NCBI GenBank assembly: GCA_964459305.1
Contig: CAYWNA010000164.1
Span: 1 to 29,810 of the forward strand
Direction: 5' to 3'
Length of the DNA stretch: 29,810 nucleotides
Origin: CAYWNA01 sp964459305
GTDB lineage: Bacteria > Planctomycetota > Planctomycetia > Pirellulales > Pirellulaceae
A program made the translations under genes and the position numbers. Below are positions 14,468-23,718 of the stretch, piece by piece. Below the pieces are notes generated by a model, which worked only from the letters and a program-made list of their open reading frames with translations, was not told where the DNA came from and did not search any database. Each line of letters starts with the position of its first letter. The stretch's first letter is position 1.

Positions 14468-17467
14468 GTGAGTAACGCCATGAGCCGGGATAACGCGTCA
14501 GGGATTCACAGCGTCGAGAACATGCGGCGTCTGAAGGCGGCGGCGCTGCCCTCGCATGAGGAAAACCTGCAGCCGCCGGACGCGATCACTCGTCGCGACT
14601 CGCTGCGACTAATGATCGGCGCCTCTTCGGCCTTGGCCCTCGGATTGGCGGGCTGCGAACGCAAACCCAGGCGGCAGATCATCAGCCGGGTGAGCGGGCC
14701 GGAATATCAGAAGCCAGGCAAGGCACTCTACTACTCGTCGACCTGGATGGAAGGACCGTATCCCTACGGGCTGATGATCAAGACCGTGGATGGTCGCCCG
14801 ATCAAGATCGAGGGCAACCCCGATCATCCCGTGAACCGGGGAACGACCACGGCCGCCATGCAGGCATCCGTGCTGTCGCTGTACGATCCGGACAGACTGA
14901 GAGAACCGCGCGACAAGACGGGCACGACCAGCTGGGAAGCAGCTGACGGGCTTGTCGTGGACGCTTTGCGCAAGGCATCCAGCGTAGTTCTCGTAACGCG
15001 AGCCAGCTTGGGACCGTCGGAGCGAGCGTTGGTTGGCGAGTTTCTGACGGCATGTCCGAACACCAGGCATTTTGTTCACGAAACTGTCCACGATGGCCCC
15101 CGCCGTTCCGCTTGGAGAAAGGTCTACGGTGCGTCTGGCGAGCCATTGGCTCGTTTCGACCGGGCACGCGTGATCGTGAGCTTGGACTCGGACTTTCTCA
15201 ACAGCGACGGCCCTGTTCTCGAGAACATTCGTGCGTTCCTCGCCGGTCGCGAGCTGAATGACAAAGAGCATCAGAGTGCGGAAATCAGCCGGCTGTACGT
15301 CGCCGAGTCCGCGGTGACCGTTACAGGATCCAACGCGGATCATCGCCTGCGATTGAAACCATCTGCGATGAATGCATTGGCGCAAGCTCTGCTTGGGGCA
15401 GTGGATGGCGAGTTGGAAGCGATCCAAGCCTTTGTCCACGAGCACGGCATCGGCGAGCAGGTGCTAATGGCGCTGGCCGAGGATTTGAAAACCCACCGCG
15501 GTCAGGCGCTAGTGGTGGCCGGGTCGCATCTGCCGGAAGAGGCCCACGCGGCCGTTGCCCTGCTGAATGAAAAGCTAGAGGCTCACGGAAGCACGCTGGA
15601 ATGGAACTCTGTCCCGGCCAACCTGCCGGTGGATGATCCAGCCGAGATCGAAGCCGCGTTTGAGGCAGGCGTCGACGTGGCGATCTTCTTGGACACCAAC
15701 CCCATCTACGACTGGCCAGGCAAGGACTTCTCGCCTTTACTGGAGAAGGTCCGCTTGTCGGTGGGGCACGGTCTGTATCCTGACGAAACGCTTTCGGCTT
15801 GCTCCATAGCGCTACCCAGCGCACACGATCTGGAATCGTGGAACGACGCCCAGCCGCGTGACGGGATCAAGTCGCTTTGCCAACCGGTCATTGCGCCGTT
15901 GTTCGACAGCCGCCAAACGGCGGAGTCGTTGCTTGTTTGGACACAAGCGTTGTCCGAAGAAAACGCAGCGATCCGCGGCTACGAAGATTGGCACAACTAC
16001 GTTCAACAACGCTGGCTGGATGAATTGACGGCGTCCGAGTCGACCGACGCGGATCGCGAGCAAATATGGAACGGGGCATTGCAGCTTGGCGGATCGTTTG
16101 CGGAGACGAGCGCGACGCCGTTTCCAAAGGTGAACGGTGGCACCGACGACGCGGACGCCGAGATGGAGGCTGGCGAATACGAAGTCGTCATCCAGCCTCA
16201 CCACGCCATTTATGACGGCCGACTCGCCAACAACGGCTGGCTGCAAGAACTGCCAGACCCGATCAGCAAACTCGTGTGGGACAACGCCGCGGCGGTCAGT
16301 CCTCAGACTGCGAAGAAACTCGCCGTGAGCGACGGCGACTTAGTCGCCGTCAAGATCGGAGACGCATCGGTGGAGTTGCCTGTGCTGGTCCAGCCGGGCA
16401 TGGCCGACGGTGCGATCGCAACCTCGCTGGGCTACGGGCGGACCCTTGGAGGTCAGATCCTCCAGCAGGCCGGCGGCGTCAACGTCGCCTCGCTGCTTGG
16501 CCAGCAGAGCGGCGCGGCCCCGCGTTTGGCCACCGATGCGCAAGTGACGAAGGCTGGCAGTTCGCGCAAGTTGGTGCGGACGCAGAAGCACTTTTCGCTC
16601 GGCGATCGACCGATCGTTCTGGATGGCACACTGGCGGAATACCGTGAAGACGCGGCCTTCGTCGAACACAAACGTCACCTGCCCGAACAGGTCGACATGT
16701 ACCCGCCCTACGACTACTCCGATGGGCACAAGTGGGGAATGGCGATCGATCTGGGCTCATGTGTCGGCTGCAACGCATGTGTTACTGCTTGCCAGGCAGA
16801 GAACAATATTCCCATCGTTGGCCGCGATCAATGTGAAGCCGGTCGCGAGATGCATTGGATTCGCATTGATCGCTACCACACAGGCGATCCGGACGATCCG
16901 GTGGTCCATCAACAGCCCATGCTATGCCAACACTGCGACGCCGCCCCATGCGAAGCCGTTTGCCCGGTGAACGCGACAGCCCACAGCCCCGAGGGGCTCA
17001 ACGAGATGGTGTACAACCGCTGTGTGGGCACGCGCTATTGCTCGAACAACTGCCCGTACAAGGTGCGACGGTTCAACTACCTACGCTATCAGGAGGCGCA
17101 ACAGAGGGACCCGGTGCAGGAATTGGCTTCGAACCCGCAGGTGACCGTCCGGGGAGTGGGCGTGATGGAGAAGTGCACGTTCTGCGTCCAACGCATCACC
17201 GAAGGCAAGTTCAAGGCGGCGAACGATGGCGAACCGCTCGAAGACGGCGAGATTCGGACCGCTTGCCAGCAGGCTTGTCCGGCGCAGGCCATCACGTTCG
17301 GTGATCTCAACGACCCGAACAGCGAAATCGCCAAGATGCACGCCTCGCCGCGGGCCTTCTTTGTGCTGGAAGAGCTAAACGTGAAACCGAACGTAGCCTA
17401 CCTCGCCCAGGTGCGGAATCCCAATCCGCAGACCTCGGGGCAGGCAGACGGGAGTAACCACTCATGA
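14468..17467 (+). CDS. actB: alternative complex III subunit ActB, molybdopterin-oxidoreductase-like and 4Fe-4S fusion
   Basis: 999 residues. A Tat signal (TRRDSLRLMI, residues 41-50) and a lipobox-like GLAGC (C63) suggest folded export and possibly lipidation. Residues ~75-730 are molybdopterin-oxidoreductase-like; in characterised ACIII this part has no Mo cofactor. From ~750 to 990 comes a ferredoxin-type domain: CVGCNACVTAC (765-775), CQHCDAAPCEAVC, RCVGTRYCSNNC, then CTFC and ACQQAC. These give the expected set of Fe-S clusters, which move electrons from the quinol site towards ActA. The GTG at 14468 directly abuts the actA stop; the ATG at 14480, seven bases after GTGAG, is an alternative start. 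It overlaps actC by 4 bases. Confidence 0.95.
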   Translation: MSNAMSRDNASGIHSVENMRRLKAAALPSHEENLQPPDAITRRDSLRLMIGASSALALGLAGCERKPRRQIISRVSGPEYQKPGKALYYSSTWMEGPYPYGLMIKTVDGRPIKIEGNPDHPVNRGTTTAAMQASVLSLYDPDRLREPRDKTGTTSWEAADGLVVDALRKASSVVLVTRASLGPSERALVGEFLTACPNTRHFVHETVHDGPRRSAWRKVYGASGEPLARFDRARVIVSLDSDFLNSDGPVLENIRAFLAGRELNDKEHQSAEISRLYVAESAVTVTGSNADHRLRLKPSAMNALAQALLGAVDGELEAIQAFVHEHGIGEQVLMALAEDLKTHRGQALVVAGSHLPEEAHAAVALLNEKLEAHGSTLEWNSVPANLPVDDPAEIEAAFEAGVDVAIFLDTNPIYDWPGKDFSPLLEKVRLSVGHGLYPDETLSACSIALPSAHDLESWNDAQPRDGIKSLCQPVIAPLFDSRQTAESLLVWTQALSEENAAIRGYEDWHNYVQQRWLDELTASESTDADREQIWNGALQLGGSFAETSATPFPKVNGGTDDADAEMEAGEYEVVIQPHHAIYDGRLANNGWLQELPDPISKLVWDNAAAVSPQTAKKLAVSDGDLVAVKIGDASVELPVLVQPGMADGAIATSLGYGRTLGGQILQQAGGVNVASLLGQQSGAAPRLATDAQVTKAGSSRKLVRTQKHFSLGDRPIVLDGTLAEYREDAAFVEHKRHLPEQVDMYPPYDYSDGHKWGMAIDLGSCVGCNACVTACQAENNIPIVGRDQCEAGREMHWIRIDRYHTGDPDDPVVHQQPMLCQHCDAAPCEAVCPVNATAHSPEGLNEMVYNRCVGTRYCSNNCPYKVRRFNYLRYQEAQQRDPVQELASNPQVTVRGVGVMEKCTFCVQRITEGKFKAANDGEPLEDGEIRTACQQACPAQAITFGDLNDPNSEIAKMHASPRAFFVLEELNVKPNVAYLAQVRNPNPQTSGQADGSNHS

Positions 17468-18843
17468 GTTCCTATCCTTCATCACTGGCTCCGGCCTCAT
17501 TGTTCGAAGGCGAGGTGACCCTCGAACGGCTGGACGAAGATATCTACCGGCCGCTGGAGTCGTTTCCCACGATTCGTTGGTGGATCGCGTTGTCTTTCAG
17601 CGGCGCCCTGGCCAGTGTCTTCGCGCTGTGCGCGGGCATCACGGTGATGAAGGGCATCGGGACTTGGGGGAATAATGTCCCGGTGGCCTGGGGCTGGGCG
17701 ATTGTCAACTTCGTCTTCTGGATCGGCATCGGGCACGCGGGAACACTGATTTCGGCGATTTTGTTTCTGTTCCGTCAGCGATGGCGGACTGGCATTGCCC
17801 GTTTCGCCGAGGCCATGACGGTTTTTGCCGTCATCTGTGCGATGCAGTTTCCGCTCCTGCACACAGGCCGCCCATGGCTGGCGATGTTCTGGCTGATCCC
17901 CTACCCGAACGACCAAGGCATCTACCAGAACTTCCGCTCACCGTTGGAGTGGGACGTGTTTGCAGTTTCCACCTACGGCTTGGTGTCAGCCATGTTCTGG
18001 TTCACGGGGCTGATTCCCGATCTGGCCACGGCTCGCGATCGAGCGAAGCACCCGTTTCGGAAGTTTGTCTACGGCATACTGAGCCTGGGCTGGAAGGGCA
18101 GCAATCGTGCCTGGAGCCACTACGAGAAGGCCTACTTGCTGTTCGCAGGGCTGTCCACGCCGCTGGTGCTTTCGGTGCACAGTATTGTGTCGTTTGACTT
18201 TGCCGTGTCGGTGATTCCCGGCTGGCACACGACGGTGTTCCCGCCCTATTTCGTGGCAGGAGCCATCTTTAGCGGGTTCGCCATGGTGGCCACGTTGATC
18301 ATCGTGATGCGGAAGATGTTCCGCCTGCAGCACTTGATAACCGACAACCACCTTGACCTGATGAACAAGATCATCATCGCCACTTCGTTGATGGTCGGCT
18401 ACTCGTACGCCATGGAGTTCTTCATGGCGTGGTACAGCGGCGCGGCGTACGAGCGGTACGTATTTCTGAATCGCGCCCTGGGACCGTACGCATGGGCTTA
18501 CTGGACCATGGTGACGTGCAACGTGTTCGTACCGCAGTTACTGTGGTTCAAGAAGTTCCGCCGATCGGTGCTGTTGATGTACCCGGTCGTGATTTTGGTG
18601 AACGTTGGTATGTGGTTCGAGCGATTTGTGATCGTGGTGACCAGCCTTCACCGAGATTTTCTGCCATCCAGTTGGGATTACTTCAAACCGACGTGGGTGG
18701 ACGTGGGATTGTTGGTCGGAAGTTTTGGGCTGTTCCTGACAATGTTGCTGCTGTTCTGCCGATTCCTTCCGACCATCGCCGCCACGGAACTCAAGGTGGT
18801 CCTGTCCGAGTCGCAATCACCGCACGGAGCGACACATGACTGA
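17464..18843 (+). CDS. actC: alternative complex III subunit ActC, NrfD-like quinol-binding membrane protein
   Basis: 459 residues with about ten transmembrane segments from ~40 to ~440. It is an NrfD/PsrC-family protein with the ACIII features GIGHAGTLISAILFLFRQRW, FRSPLEWDVFAVSTYG, LSVHSIVSFDFAVSVIPGWH and TTVFPPYFVAGAIFSG. In ACIII this subunit forms the quinol oxidation site next to ActB on the periplasmic side. The ATG lies in an ATGA overlap with actB. It overlaps actD by 8 bases. Confidence 0.95.
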   Translation: MSSYPSSLAPASLFEGEVTLERLDEDIYRPLESFPTIRWWIALSFSGALASVFALCAGITVMKGIGTWGNNVPVAWGWAIVNFVFWIGIGHAGTLISAILFLFRQRWRTGIARFAEAMTVFAVICAMQFPLLHTGRPWLAMFWLIPYPNDQGIYQNFRSPLEWDVFAVSTYGLVSAMFWFTGLIPDLATARDRAKHPFRKFVYGILSLGWKGSNRAWSHYEKAYLLFAGLSTPLVLSVHSIVSFDFAVSVIPGWHTTVFPPYFVAGAIFSGFAMVATLIIVMRKMFRLQHLITDNHLDLMNKIIIATSLMVGYSYAMEFFMAWYSGAAYERYVFLNRALGPYAWAYWTMVTCNVFVPQLLWFKKFRRSVLLMYPVVILVNVGMWFERFVIVVTSLHRDFLPSSWDYFKPTWVDVGLLVGSFGLFLTMLLLFCRFLPTIAATELKVVLSESQSPHGATHD

Positions 18844-19405
18844 ACCGAACACAAAGAATGTTGGCGTCGTGGGCTTGTACGACGATACACACGCCCTGTT
18901 GAATGCGGCCGAGCACGTGCGTGATGCAGGCTTTACGCGCTGGGATTGCCATACACCGTTTCCTGTCCACGGCCTGGACCGTGCCATGGGGTTGAAGTCT
19001 TCGCCTGTTCCCACCATTGCGATTTTGTCCGGCTTTGCGGGGCTTGTGGCGGCGGTCGTGCTGACCGGCGGTCTAAACGCAATCCACTATCCCATTCGCA
19101 TCGCTGGCAAGCCCATGCTCAGCTGGCAGGCGTTTATGCCGATCTACTTCGAATTGTTCGTCCTGTTTGCTGCGCTGGCGATCATGGGATCGTTGTTCCT
19201 GTTCTGTCGTCTGGGGCGTTGGCATTCGCCACTGCATGATTCCGACATCATGCAGGAGATAACCGGCCGCCGTTTTGCCGTCGTACTCGAAGCCTCGGAC
19301 GCGACGTATTCGGAAGAAAACGCCAAGGCACTGCTGCAGGAAACGGGCTGCTCCGATATTCGGACGCTGGTGGAATTCGATGAGGAGGGTGACACGATCC
19401 TATGA
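18836..19405 (+). CDS. actD: alternative complex III subunit ActD (DUF3341)
   Basis: 189 residues. The DUF3341 signature is present: GVVGLYDDTHALLNAAEHVR, GFTRWDCHTPFPVHGLDRAM and KSSPVPTIAILSGFAG. Two transmembrane segments lie at about 58-82 and 100-122, with a cytoplasmic C-terminal domain (RFAVVLEASD, ENAKALLQETGCSDI). ActD is a structural subunit without cofactors. It overlaps actC (8 bases) and actE (4 bases, ATGA), so translation is probably coupled. Confidence 0.93.
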   Translation: MTEPNTKNVGVVGLYDDTHALLNAAEHVRDAGFTRWDCHTPFPVHGLDRAMGLKSSPVPTIAILSGFAGLVAAVVLTGGLNAIHYPIRIAGKPMLSWQAFMPIYFELFVLFAALAIMGSLFLFCRLGRWHSPLHDSDIMQEITGRRFAVVLEASDATYSEENAKALLQETGCSDIRTLVEFDEEGDTIL

Positions 19406-20052
19406 ACCGGCAAGCTGTCATCGACTTACTGCTGAATTGCTACCCGCGATGGTCGCCGACCATGTACAAGCTGACGCTCGGTGCAACGGTGGTGTTGGCG
19501 ATCATGGTTCCACTGGGATTAGTGGCCATTCCGTTCATCGAGTTCTTTAATGGCATGGCGGCTCAACCCAAAGGCAAGGCGCAGATGACGTACGGCCGGA
19601 CGTACGGCGAAGACCTGCTAGTCGAGCGACCGCCCGTGGAGGGCACGATTCCCCGCGGCCATGTGCCCTATCGATTCGACAATCTGGGTAACACCATCGA
19701 AGACGCGAAGAAAGCTGGCGAAGGGCTGACCAACCCGCTTCCTCTCACGATGGACAATCTCGCAAGAGGACAAGAGCTGTACGACGTCTATTGCATCGTC
19801 TGCCACGGAAAGCGAGGCGAAGGCAACGGCCCGGTGATCGGGCCCGACCGGTTCCCCGCACCGCCGTCGCTGCATACGAAGCAAGCGACGGACTACACGG
19901 ACGGGACGCTGTACCACATCATGACCAAGGGAGTGGGCAAGATGCCCGCATACGCAGGCAAACTTGATCCCCAGGAGCGGTGGATGGTCGCGCAGTATCT
20001 GCGTGCCTTGCAACGCTCGATGGCGCCCAAACCGGAGGATTTAGAGCAGTGA
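19402..20052 (+). CDS. actE: alternative complex III subunit ActE, monoheme cytochrome c
   Basis: 216 residues. An N-terminal transmembrane anchor (about 24-48) is followed by a cytochrome c domain with CIVCH (131-135), GKRGEGNGPVIG and a probable axial Met in GVGKMPAYAG. The terminal helix reads PQERWMVAQYLRALQ. In ACIII it sits outside and passes electrons from ActA towards the oxidase or a soluble acceptor. The start is in an ATGA overlap with actD, and the stop overlaps the GTG of actF. Confidence 0.95.
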   Translation: MNRQAVIDLLLNCYPRWSPTMYKLTLGATVVLAIMVPLGLVAIPFIEFFNGMAAQPKGKAQMTYGRTYGEDLLVERPPVEGTIPRGHVPYRFDNLGNTIEDAKKAGEGLTNPLPLTMDNLARGQELYDVYCIVCHGKRGEGNGPVIGPDRFPAPPSLHTKQATDYTDGTLYHIMTKGVGKMPAYAGKLDPQERWMVAQYLRALQRSMAPKPEDLEQ

Positions 20053-21275
20053 GCGCCGAACCACTACGCGAACATAGCGATCTGATTCCCGGCCCCAAGG
20101 CATGCCCCGCGCTGACCCGTGCGGCCATCGCGCTGTTGGTCGTCGGAGCGGTGCTCAGTCTGCTGGCCGTGGCGAGCGACGATCATCGGCCCCGGTTTGC
20201 CTTTGCCTACCTTTGGGCTTTCGCCTTTGTGTGGGCCGTGGCGCTGGGGGCATTGTTCTTCGTTGGGTTGCATCACTTGGTCCATGCGGTGTGGTCGGTC
20301 GTATTGCGCCGCGTGGCCGAAATGTTCGCCGCGTCGATGTGGTTGGTGGCGATCCTGTTCCTGCCGGTGTTGATTTTCTGTCTCTGGAACGATCAGTTCT
20401 CGCTCTACCCCTGGCTCGATCACGAGCATGTGGCCCACGACCATCTGCTCCAGGAAAAACAGGTCTACCTGAATCTCCCGTTCTTCGCAGGGCGAGCCGT
20501 AGTATTTTTCGCATTGTGGATTGCTTTCGCGGCACACTTCGTGGGCAATTCCCTCAAACAGGATGCCGGGGAACGCGGAGTGGAAGCGTCGTTACGGATG
20601 CGCAAGACATCTGCCCCGTTCGTGATGATCTTCGCCGTGACGGCAACTTTTGCCGGCATCGACTGGCTGATGAGCCTGGAACCTCACTGGTTCAGCACCA
20701 TTTTTGGTGTGTACGTGTTCAGCGGGATGGTCTTGACGGCGCTGGCGATCATCACCCTGGCGACGATCGGGCTGCGGTCGTCCGGCCGGCTGGGCAGCGA
20801 GGTCGTTGGGGAAGGACATCTCTACAACCTTGGAGCGTTGATGTTCGCCTTCGTATGCTTCTGGGCGTACATCGCGTTCAGTCAATACATGTTGATCTGG
20901 TACGGCAACATCCCCGAAGAGTCGTTCTACATGGTCCATCGGCTTGAAGGCGATTGGCTGCTGGTGAGCGCCGCGTTGGCACTGATGCGTTTTGTCATCC
21001 CGTTCCTGGCATTGCTATCGCGAGGTGCCAAGACGAATCCACGACTACTGCTTTGGGTGTCCATGTTGCTGCTCGTTGGTCAGCTATTGGATCTGTACTG
21101 GCTGATCATGCCGGAGATCCATCGCGACGGCCCGGTCATCGGTTGGCAGGAACTAGGCCCGTTGCTGCTGCTGATCGGCGCTTTGATTCTGTACGTCTCG
21201 CGCTTCCTCAAGACGCATTTGCCCGTCTCGGTGGGCGATCCGCTGCTGGAGGAATCACGGCAGTATTACATATAG
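20049..21275 (+). CDS. actF: alternative complex III subunit ActF, second NrfD-like membrane protein
   Basis: 408 residues with about ten transmembrane segments. The family signature includes FVGLHHLVHAVWSVVLRRVAE, ATFAGIDWLMSLEPHWFSTI, FGVYVFSG, and FSQYMLIWYGNIPEE. It is paralogous to ActC in fold but shorter; in ACIII it is a structural or proton-path subunit. The GTG at 20049 gives a 4-base GTGA overlap with actE and a normal family N-terminus; the frame is open upstream (from 19980), but that would run deep into actE. AGGAG at the end of this gene serves the next one. Confidence 0.93.
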   Translation: MSAEPLREHSDLIPGPKACPALTRAAIALLVVGAVLSLLAVASDDHRPRFAFAYLWAFAFVWAVALGALFFVGLHHLVHAVWSVVLRRVAEMFAASMWLVAILFLPVLIFCLWNDQFSLYPWLDHEHVAHDHLLQEKQVYLNLPFFAGRAVVFFALWIAFAAHFVGNSLKQDAGERGVEASLRMRKTSAPFVMIFAVTATFAGIDWLMSLEPHWFSTIFGVYVFSGMVLTALAIITLATIGLRSSGRLGSEVVGEGHLYNLGALMFAFVCFWAYIAFSQYMLIWYGNIPEESFYMVHRLEGDWLLVSAALALMRFVIPFLALLSRGAKTNPRLLLWVSMLLLVGQLLDLYWLIMPEIHRDGPVIGWQELGPLLLLIGALILYVSRFLKTHLPVSVGDPLLEESRQYYI

Positions 21276-21286
21276 GAGACCATCCG

Positions 21287-22102
21287 ATGTCACGGCGCAT
21301 GAAATCGATGCTTCCGCTTTGCTGCGTGATGCTTGCACTTGCGTCCGTCGGTGCGGCCCAAGAATCTTCGCGCGTCGGCGTGGAAGAACACCTTGGCGAT
21401 GTCATTCCCATCGAGACGTTTTCCTTCACCGATGAACAGGGAAAGACGGTTGCCTTGAAGGACTTGTTCGACAAACCTATCGTGCTAACGCTGGTGTACT
21501 TTCGGTGCCCGGGCATTTGCACGCCCCTGTTGCAGGAGTTGGTCAAGAATGTAGACAACTGCGACCTGACGCCGGGCGAAGACTATCGTCTGATCACGGT
21601 CAGCTTCGATCCGACGGAAACCGCCGAGATGGCCGAGCGCAAGAAGACGAACATGTTGGGGGCAATGAAACGGAAAGATGTGCAACCCGACGCATGGCGA
21701 TTCCTGACGGGTGAGGAAAAGGACATCCGACGACTCACCGACGCGGTCGGGTTCTATTACATGAAGGACGAGAACGATGCTGACTATATACACGCCGCCT
21801 CGGTGATGTTCCTTTCTCCCAACGGAAAGATCGTCCGCTACCTCAACGGCACCGAGTTCAACCCTGCCGACTTGAAGATGGCGGTGATTGACGCGTCGGA
21901 AGGACGGGCTCGTTCGTTCATGCAGAAAGTGCAGACGCTGTGCTACACATACGACCCCGAAAGCCGGGGCTACGTTTTGCAGCTTAACCGGATCATTCTC
22001 GGCATCACCATCGCATTCGTGGCGGTCTTCGGCGGGTTCCTGCTACTCACGAACAGCCGCCGCAAGCTGTTGGCGCAACAATCTCAAGGAGCGGCCCAAT
22101 GA
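21287..22102 (+). CDS. sco: SCO1/SenC/PrrC-family copper chaperone for cytochrome c oxidase
   Basis: 271 residues. There is a signal peptide (1-24, ending GAAQ) and a thioredoxin fold with the copper motif FRCPGICTPLL (C74, C78) and the distal His169 in DYIHAASVMF. A C-terminal transmembrane helix (about 234-255) is followed by RRKLL, so it is anchored in the membrane facing the periplasm. It delivers copper to the CuA site of subunit II. I chose the ATG at 21287, 8 bases after AGGAG; the frame is open far upstream, but that part is a shadow of actF. It overlaps ctaD by 4 bases. Confidence 0.95.
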   Translation: MSRRMKSMLPLCCVMLALASVGAAQESSRVGVEEHLGDVIPIETFSFTDEQGKTVALKDLFDKPIVLTLVYFRCPGICTPLLQELVKNVDNCDLTPGEDYRLITVSFDPTETAEMAERKKTNMLGAMKRKDVQPDAWRFLTGEEKDIRRLTDAVGFYYMKDENDADYIHAASVMFLSPNGKIVRYLNGTEFNPADLKMAVIDASEGRARSFMQKVQTLCYTYDPESRGYVLQLNRIILGITIAFVAVFGGFLLLTNSRRKLLAQQSQGAAQ

Positions 22103-23718
22103 CGTCTCAGGCGCCTTCGGTCGGTGCACCCATGCCGGACTATCTCCGAGCCAAGTCCGGCTTGTTGTCGTGGCTGACTACGACGGATCACAAGCGAATT
22201 GGCATCCTTTACCTTGCCTCGATGATGCCATTTTTCCTGGTAGCGGTTAGCTTGGCGGTCATGTTCCGCCTGGAACTGCTTGCCCCGGGACAACAGTTCA
22301 TCGATAACGATACGTACAACCGCTTTCTCACCGTGCACGGCGTGATAATGATCTTCCTGTTCATTATCCCCGGCATCCCCGCGGTATTCGGCAACTTCTT
22401 TCTCCCGATCCTGATCGGGGCGGAGGATGTGGCCTTTCCCAAGATCAATTTACTCTCGTGGTACTGCTACGCGATTGGTGCGATTCTGGCACTGGCTTCG
22501 GTGGCCGTGGGTCCGCCCGACACGGGTTGGACTTTCTATGTGCCCTACAGTGTGAAAACCCAGCAAAACGTACTATTGCCGATGGCGGCGGCGTTCATCC
22601 TGGGCTGGTCGTCGATTCTGACGGGTTTGAACTTCGTCACCACCGCCCACCGCCTGCGGGCCAGGGCCATGGGCTGGTTTCAGATGCCGCTGTTCGTTTG
22701 GTCTTTATACGCCACCGCATGGGTGCAGATCATCGCGACGCCCGTGGTCGGTATCACGCTGGTGATGGTACTGCTGGAGAGGCTTGTTGGCGTGCCGATC
22801 TTCGACCCTGCGAGGGGCGGCGACCCGATTCTGTACCAGCATCTGTTCTGGATCTATTCACACCCCGCGGTGTACATCATGGTATTGCCGGCGATGGGGA
22901 TTGTGTCCGAGATTATCCCCACGTTTTCGCGGAAGACCATCTTCGGCTACAAGTACATCGCGTACTCGTCCATCGCGATTGCGTCGATCGGGTCGTTGGT
23001 ATGGGGACACCACATGTTCACGTCGGGCATGGCGGACGTCGCTCGGATCGTATTCTCCTTCCTGACGTTTTTTGTCGCCGTACCCAGCGCGGTGAAAGTG
23101 TTCAACTGGCTGGCCACGATGTACAGAGGCTCCATTTCGTTGGGGCCGCCCATGGTGTGGACGCTGATGTTCATTTTCTTGTTTGCCATTGGCGGGTTGA
23201 CGGGTTTGATCAACGCGTCGCTGTCGCTGGATGTCCATCTGCACGATACGGCGTGGGTCGTAGCCCACTTCCACTTCACGATGTTCGGCGGCACGGGCGT
23301 GATCTTCTTCGCCGGGCTGCATTACTGGTGGCCGAAGATGTTTGGCAAGATGTACAGTATCCGCGCTGCTAACGTCGCGGCCGGCGTTTTCTTTGTTGGA
23401 TTCCTGCTGACTTATATACCGCTGTTCATCGCCGGTACCCTGGGCATGCCACGACGGTATGCCGACTATCTCCCCGAATACGAGATCTATCACAGACTTT
23501 CCACCGTGGGCTCCTGGTTCCTGGCCACCGCGGTAGTGATCATGATCGCCAACCTGGTCTACTCGCTGTTTAAGGGAAAGCCGGCGCCCGTGGACCCGTG
23601 GGGAGGAGCGACCTTAGAGTGGCGGACGGCAACGCCGCCACCGGTGCTGAACTTCGAGGGGGAGCCGGACTTGAGCCGCGGCGCCTACGAATATCCGGTC
23701 GAGGTGGATGATGAGTAA
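22099..23718 (+). CDS. ctaD: cytochrome c oxidase subunit I (heme-copper oxidase, A2-type)
   Basis: 539 residues, twelve transmembrane helices. Ligands seen: H80 (TVHGVIMIF, low-spin heme), H255 with the cross-linked Tyr259 in YSHPAVY (CuB), H304-H305 (WGHHMF, CuB), and H390 and H392 (AHFHFTMF, the two hemes). The A1-type Glu of HPEVY is absent (Ala257), and the preceding YS pair (253-254) replaces it, as in Thermus caa3-type A2 oxidases. It reduces O2 to water and pumps protons. It overlaps sco by 4 bases and ctaE by 11. Confidence 0.97.
   Translation: MTSQAPSVGAPMPDYLRAKSGLLSWLTTTDHKRIGILYLASMMPFFLVAVSLAVMFRLELLAPGQQFIDNDTYNRFLTVHGVIMIFLFIIPGIPAVFGNFFLPILIGAEDVAFPKINLLSWYCYAIGAILALASVAVGPPDTGWTFYVPYSVKTQQNVLLPMAAAFILGWSSILTGLNFVTTAHRLRARAMGWFQMPLFVWSLYATAWVQIIATPVVGITLVMVLLERLVGVPIFDPARGGDPILYQHLFWIYSHPAVYIMVLPAMGIVSEIIPTFSRKTIFGYKYIAYSSIAIASIGSLVWGHHMFTSGMADVARIVFSFLTFFVAVPSAVKVFNWLATMYRGSISLGPPMVWTLMFIFLFAIGGLTGLINASLSLDVHLHDTAWVVAHFHFTMFGGTGVIFFAGLHYWWPKMFGKMYSIRAANVAAGVFFVGFLLTYIPLFIAGTLGMPRRYADYLPEYEIYHRLSTVGSWFLATAVVIMIANLVYSLFKGKPAPVDPWGGATLEWRTATPPPVLNFEGEPDLSRGAYEYPVEVDDE

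Noticed and set aside
14609..15445. 278-residue minus-strand open frame inside actB
   Set aside because: It is a shadow of actB, with no start context or motifs.
16621..16640. TGGCAC-type sigma-54 half sites inside genes (for example in actB, actC and ctaD)
   Set aside because: They lack the TTGC element at the right distance and lie inside coding sequence.
20954..21286. N-terminal extension of the SCO gene to 20954
   Set aside because: The upstream part lies out of frame inside actF, while the ATG at 21287 has a good ribosome site and begins a proper signal peptide.
22458..23372. 304-residue + strand frame inside ctaD
   Set aside because: It is the +1-type shadow of the oxidase subunit I gene, rich in Arg/Gly/His/Val as expected of an out-of-frame reading.
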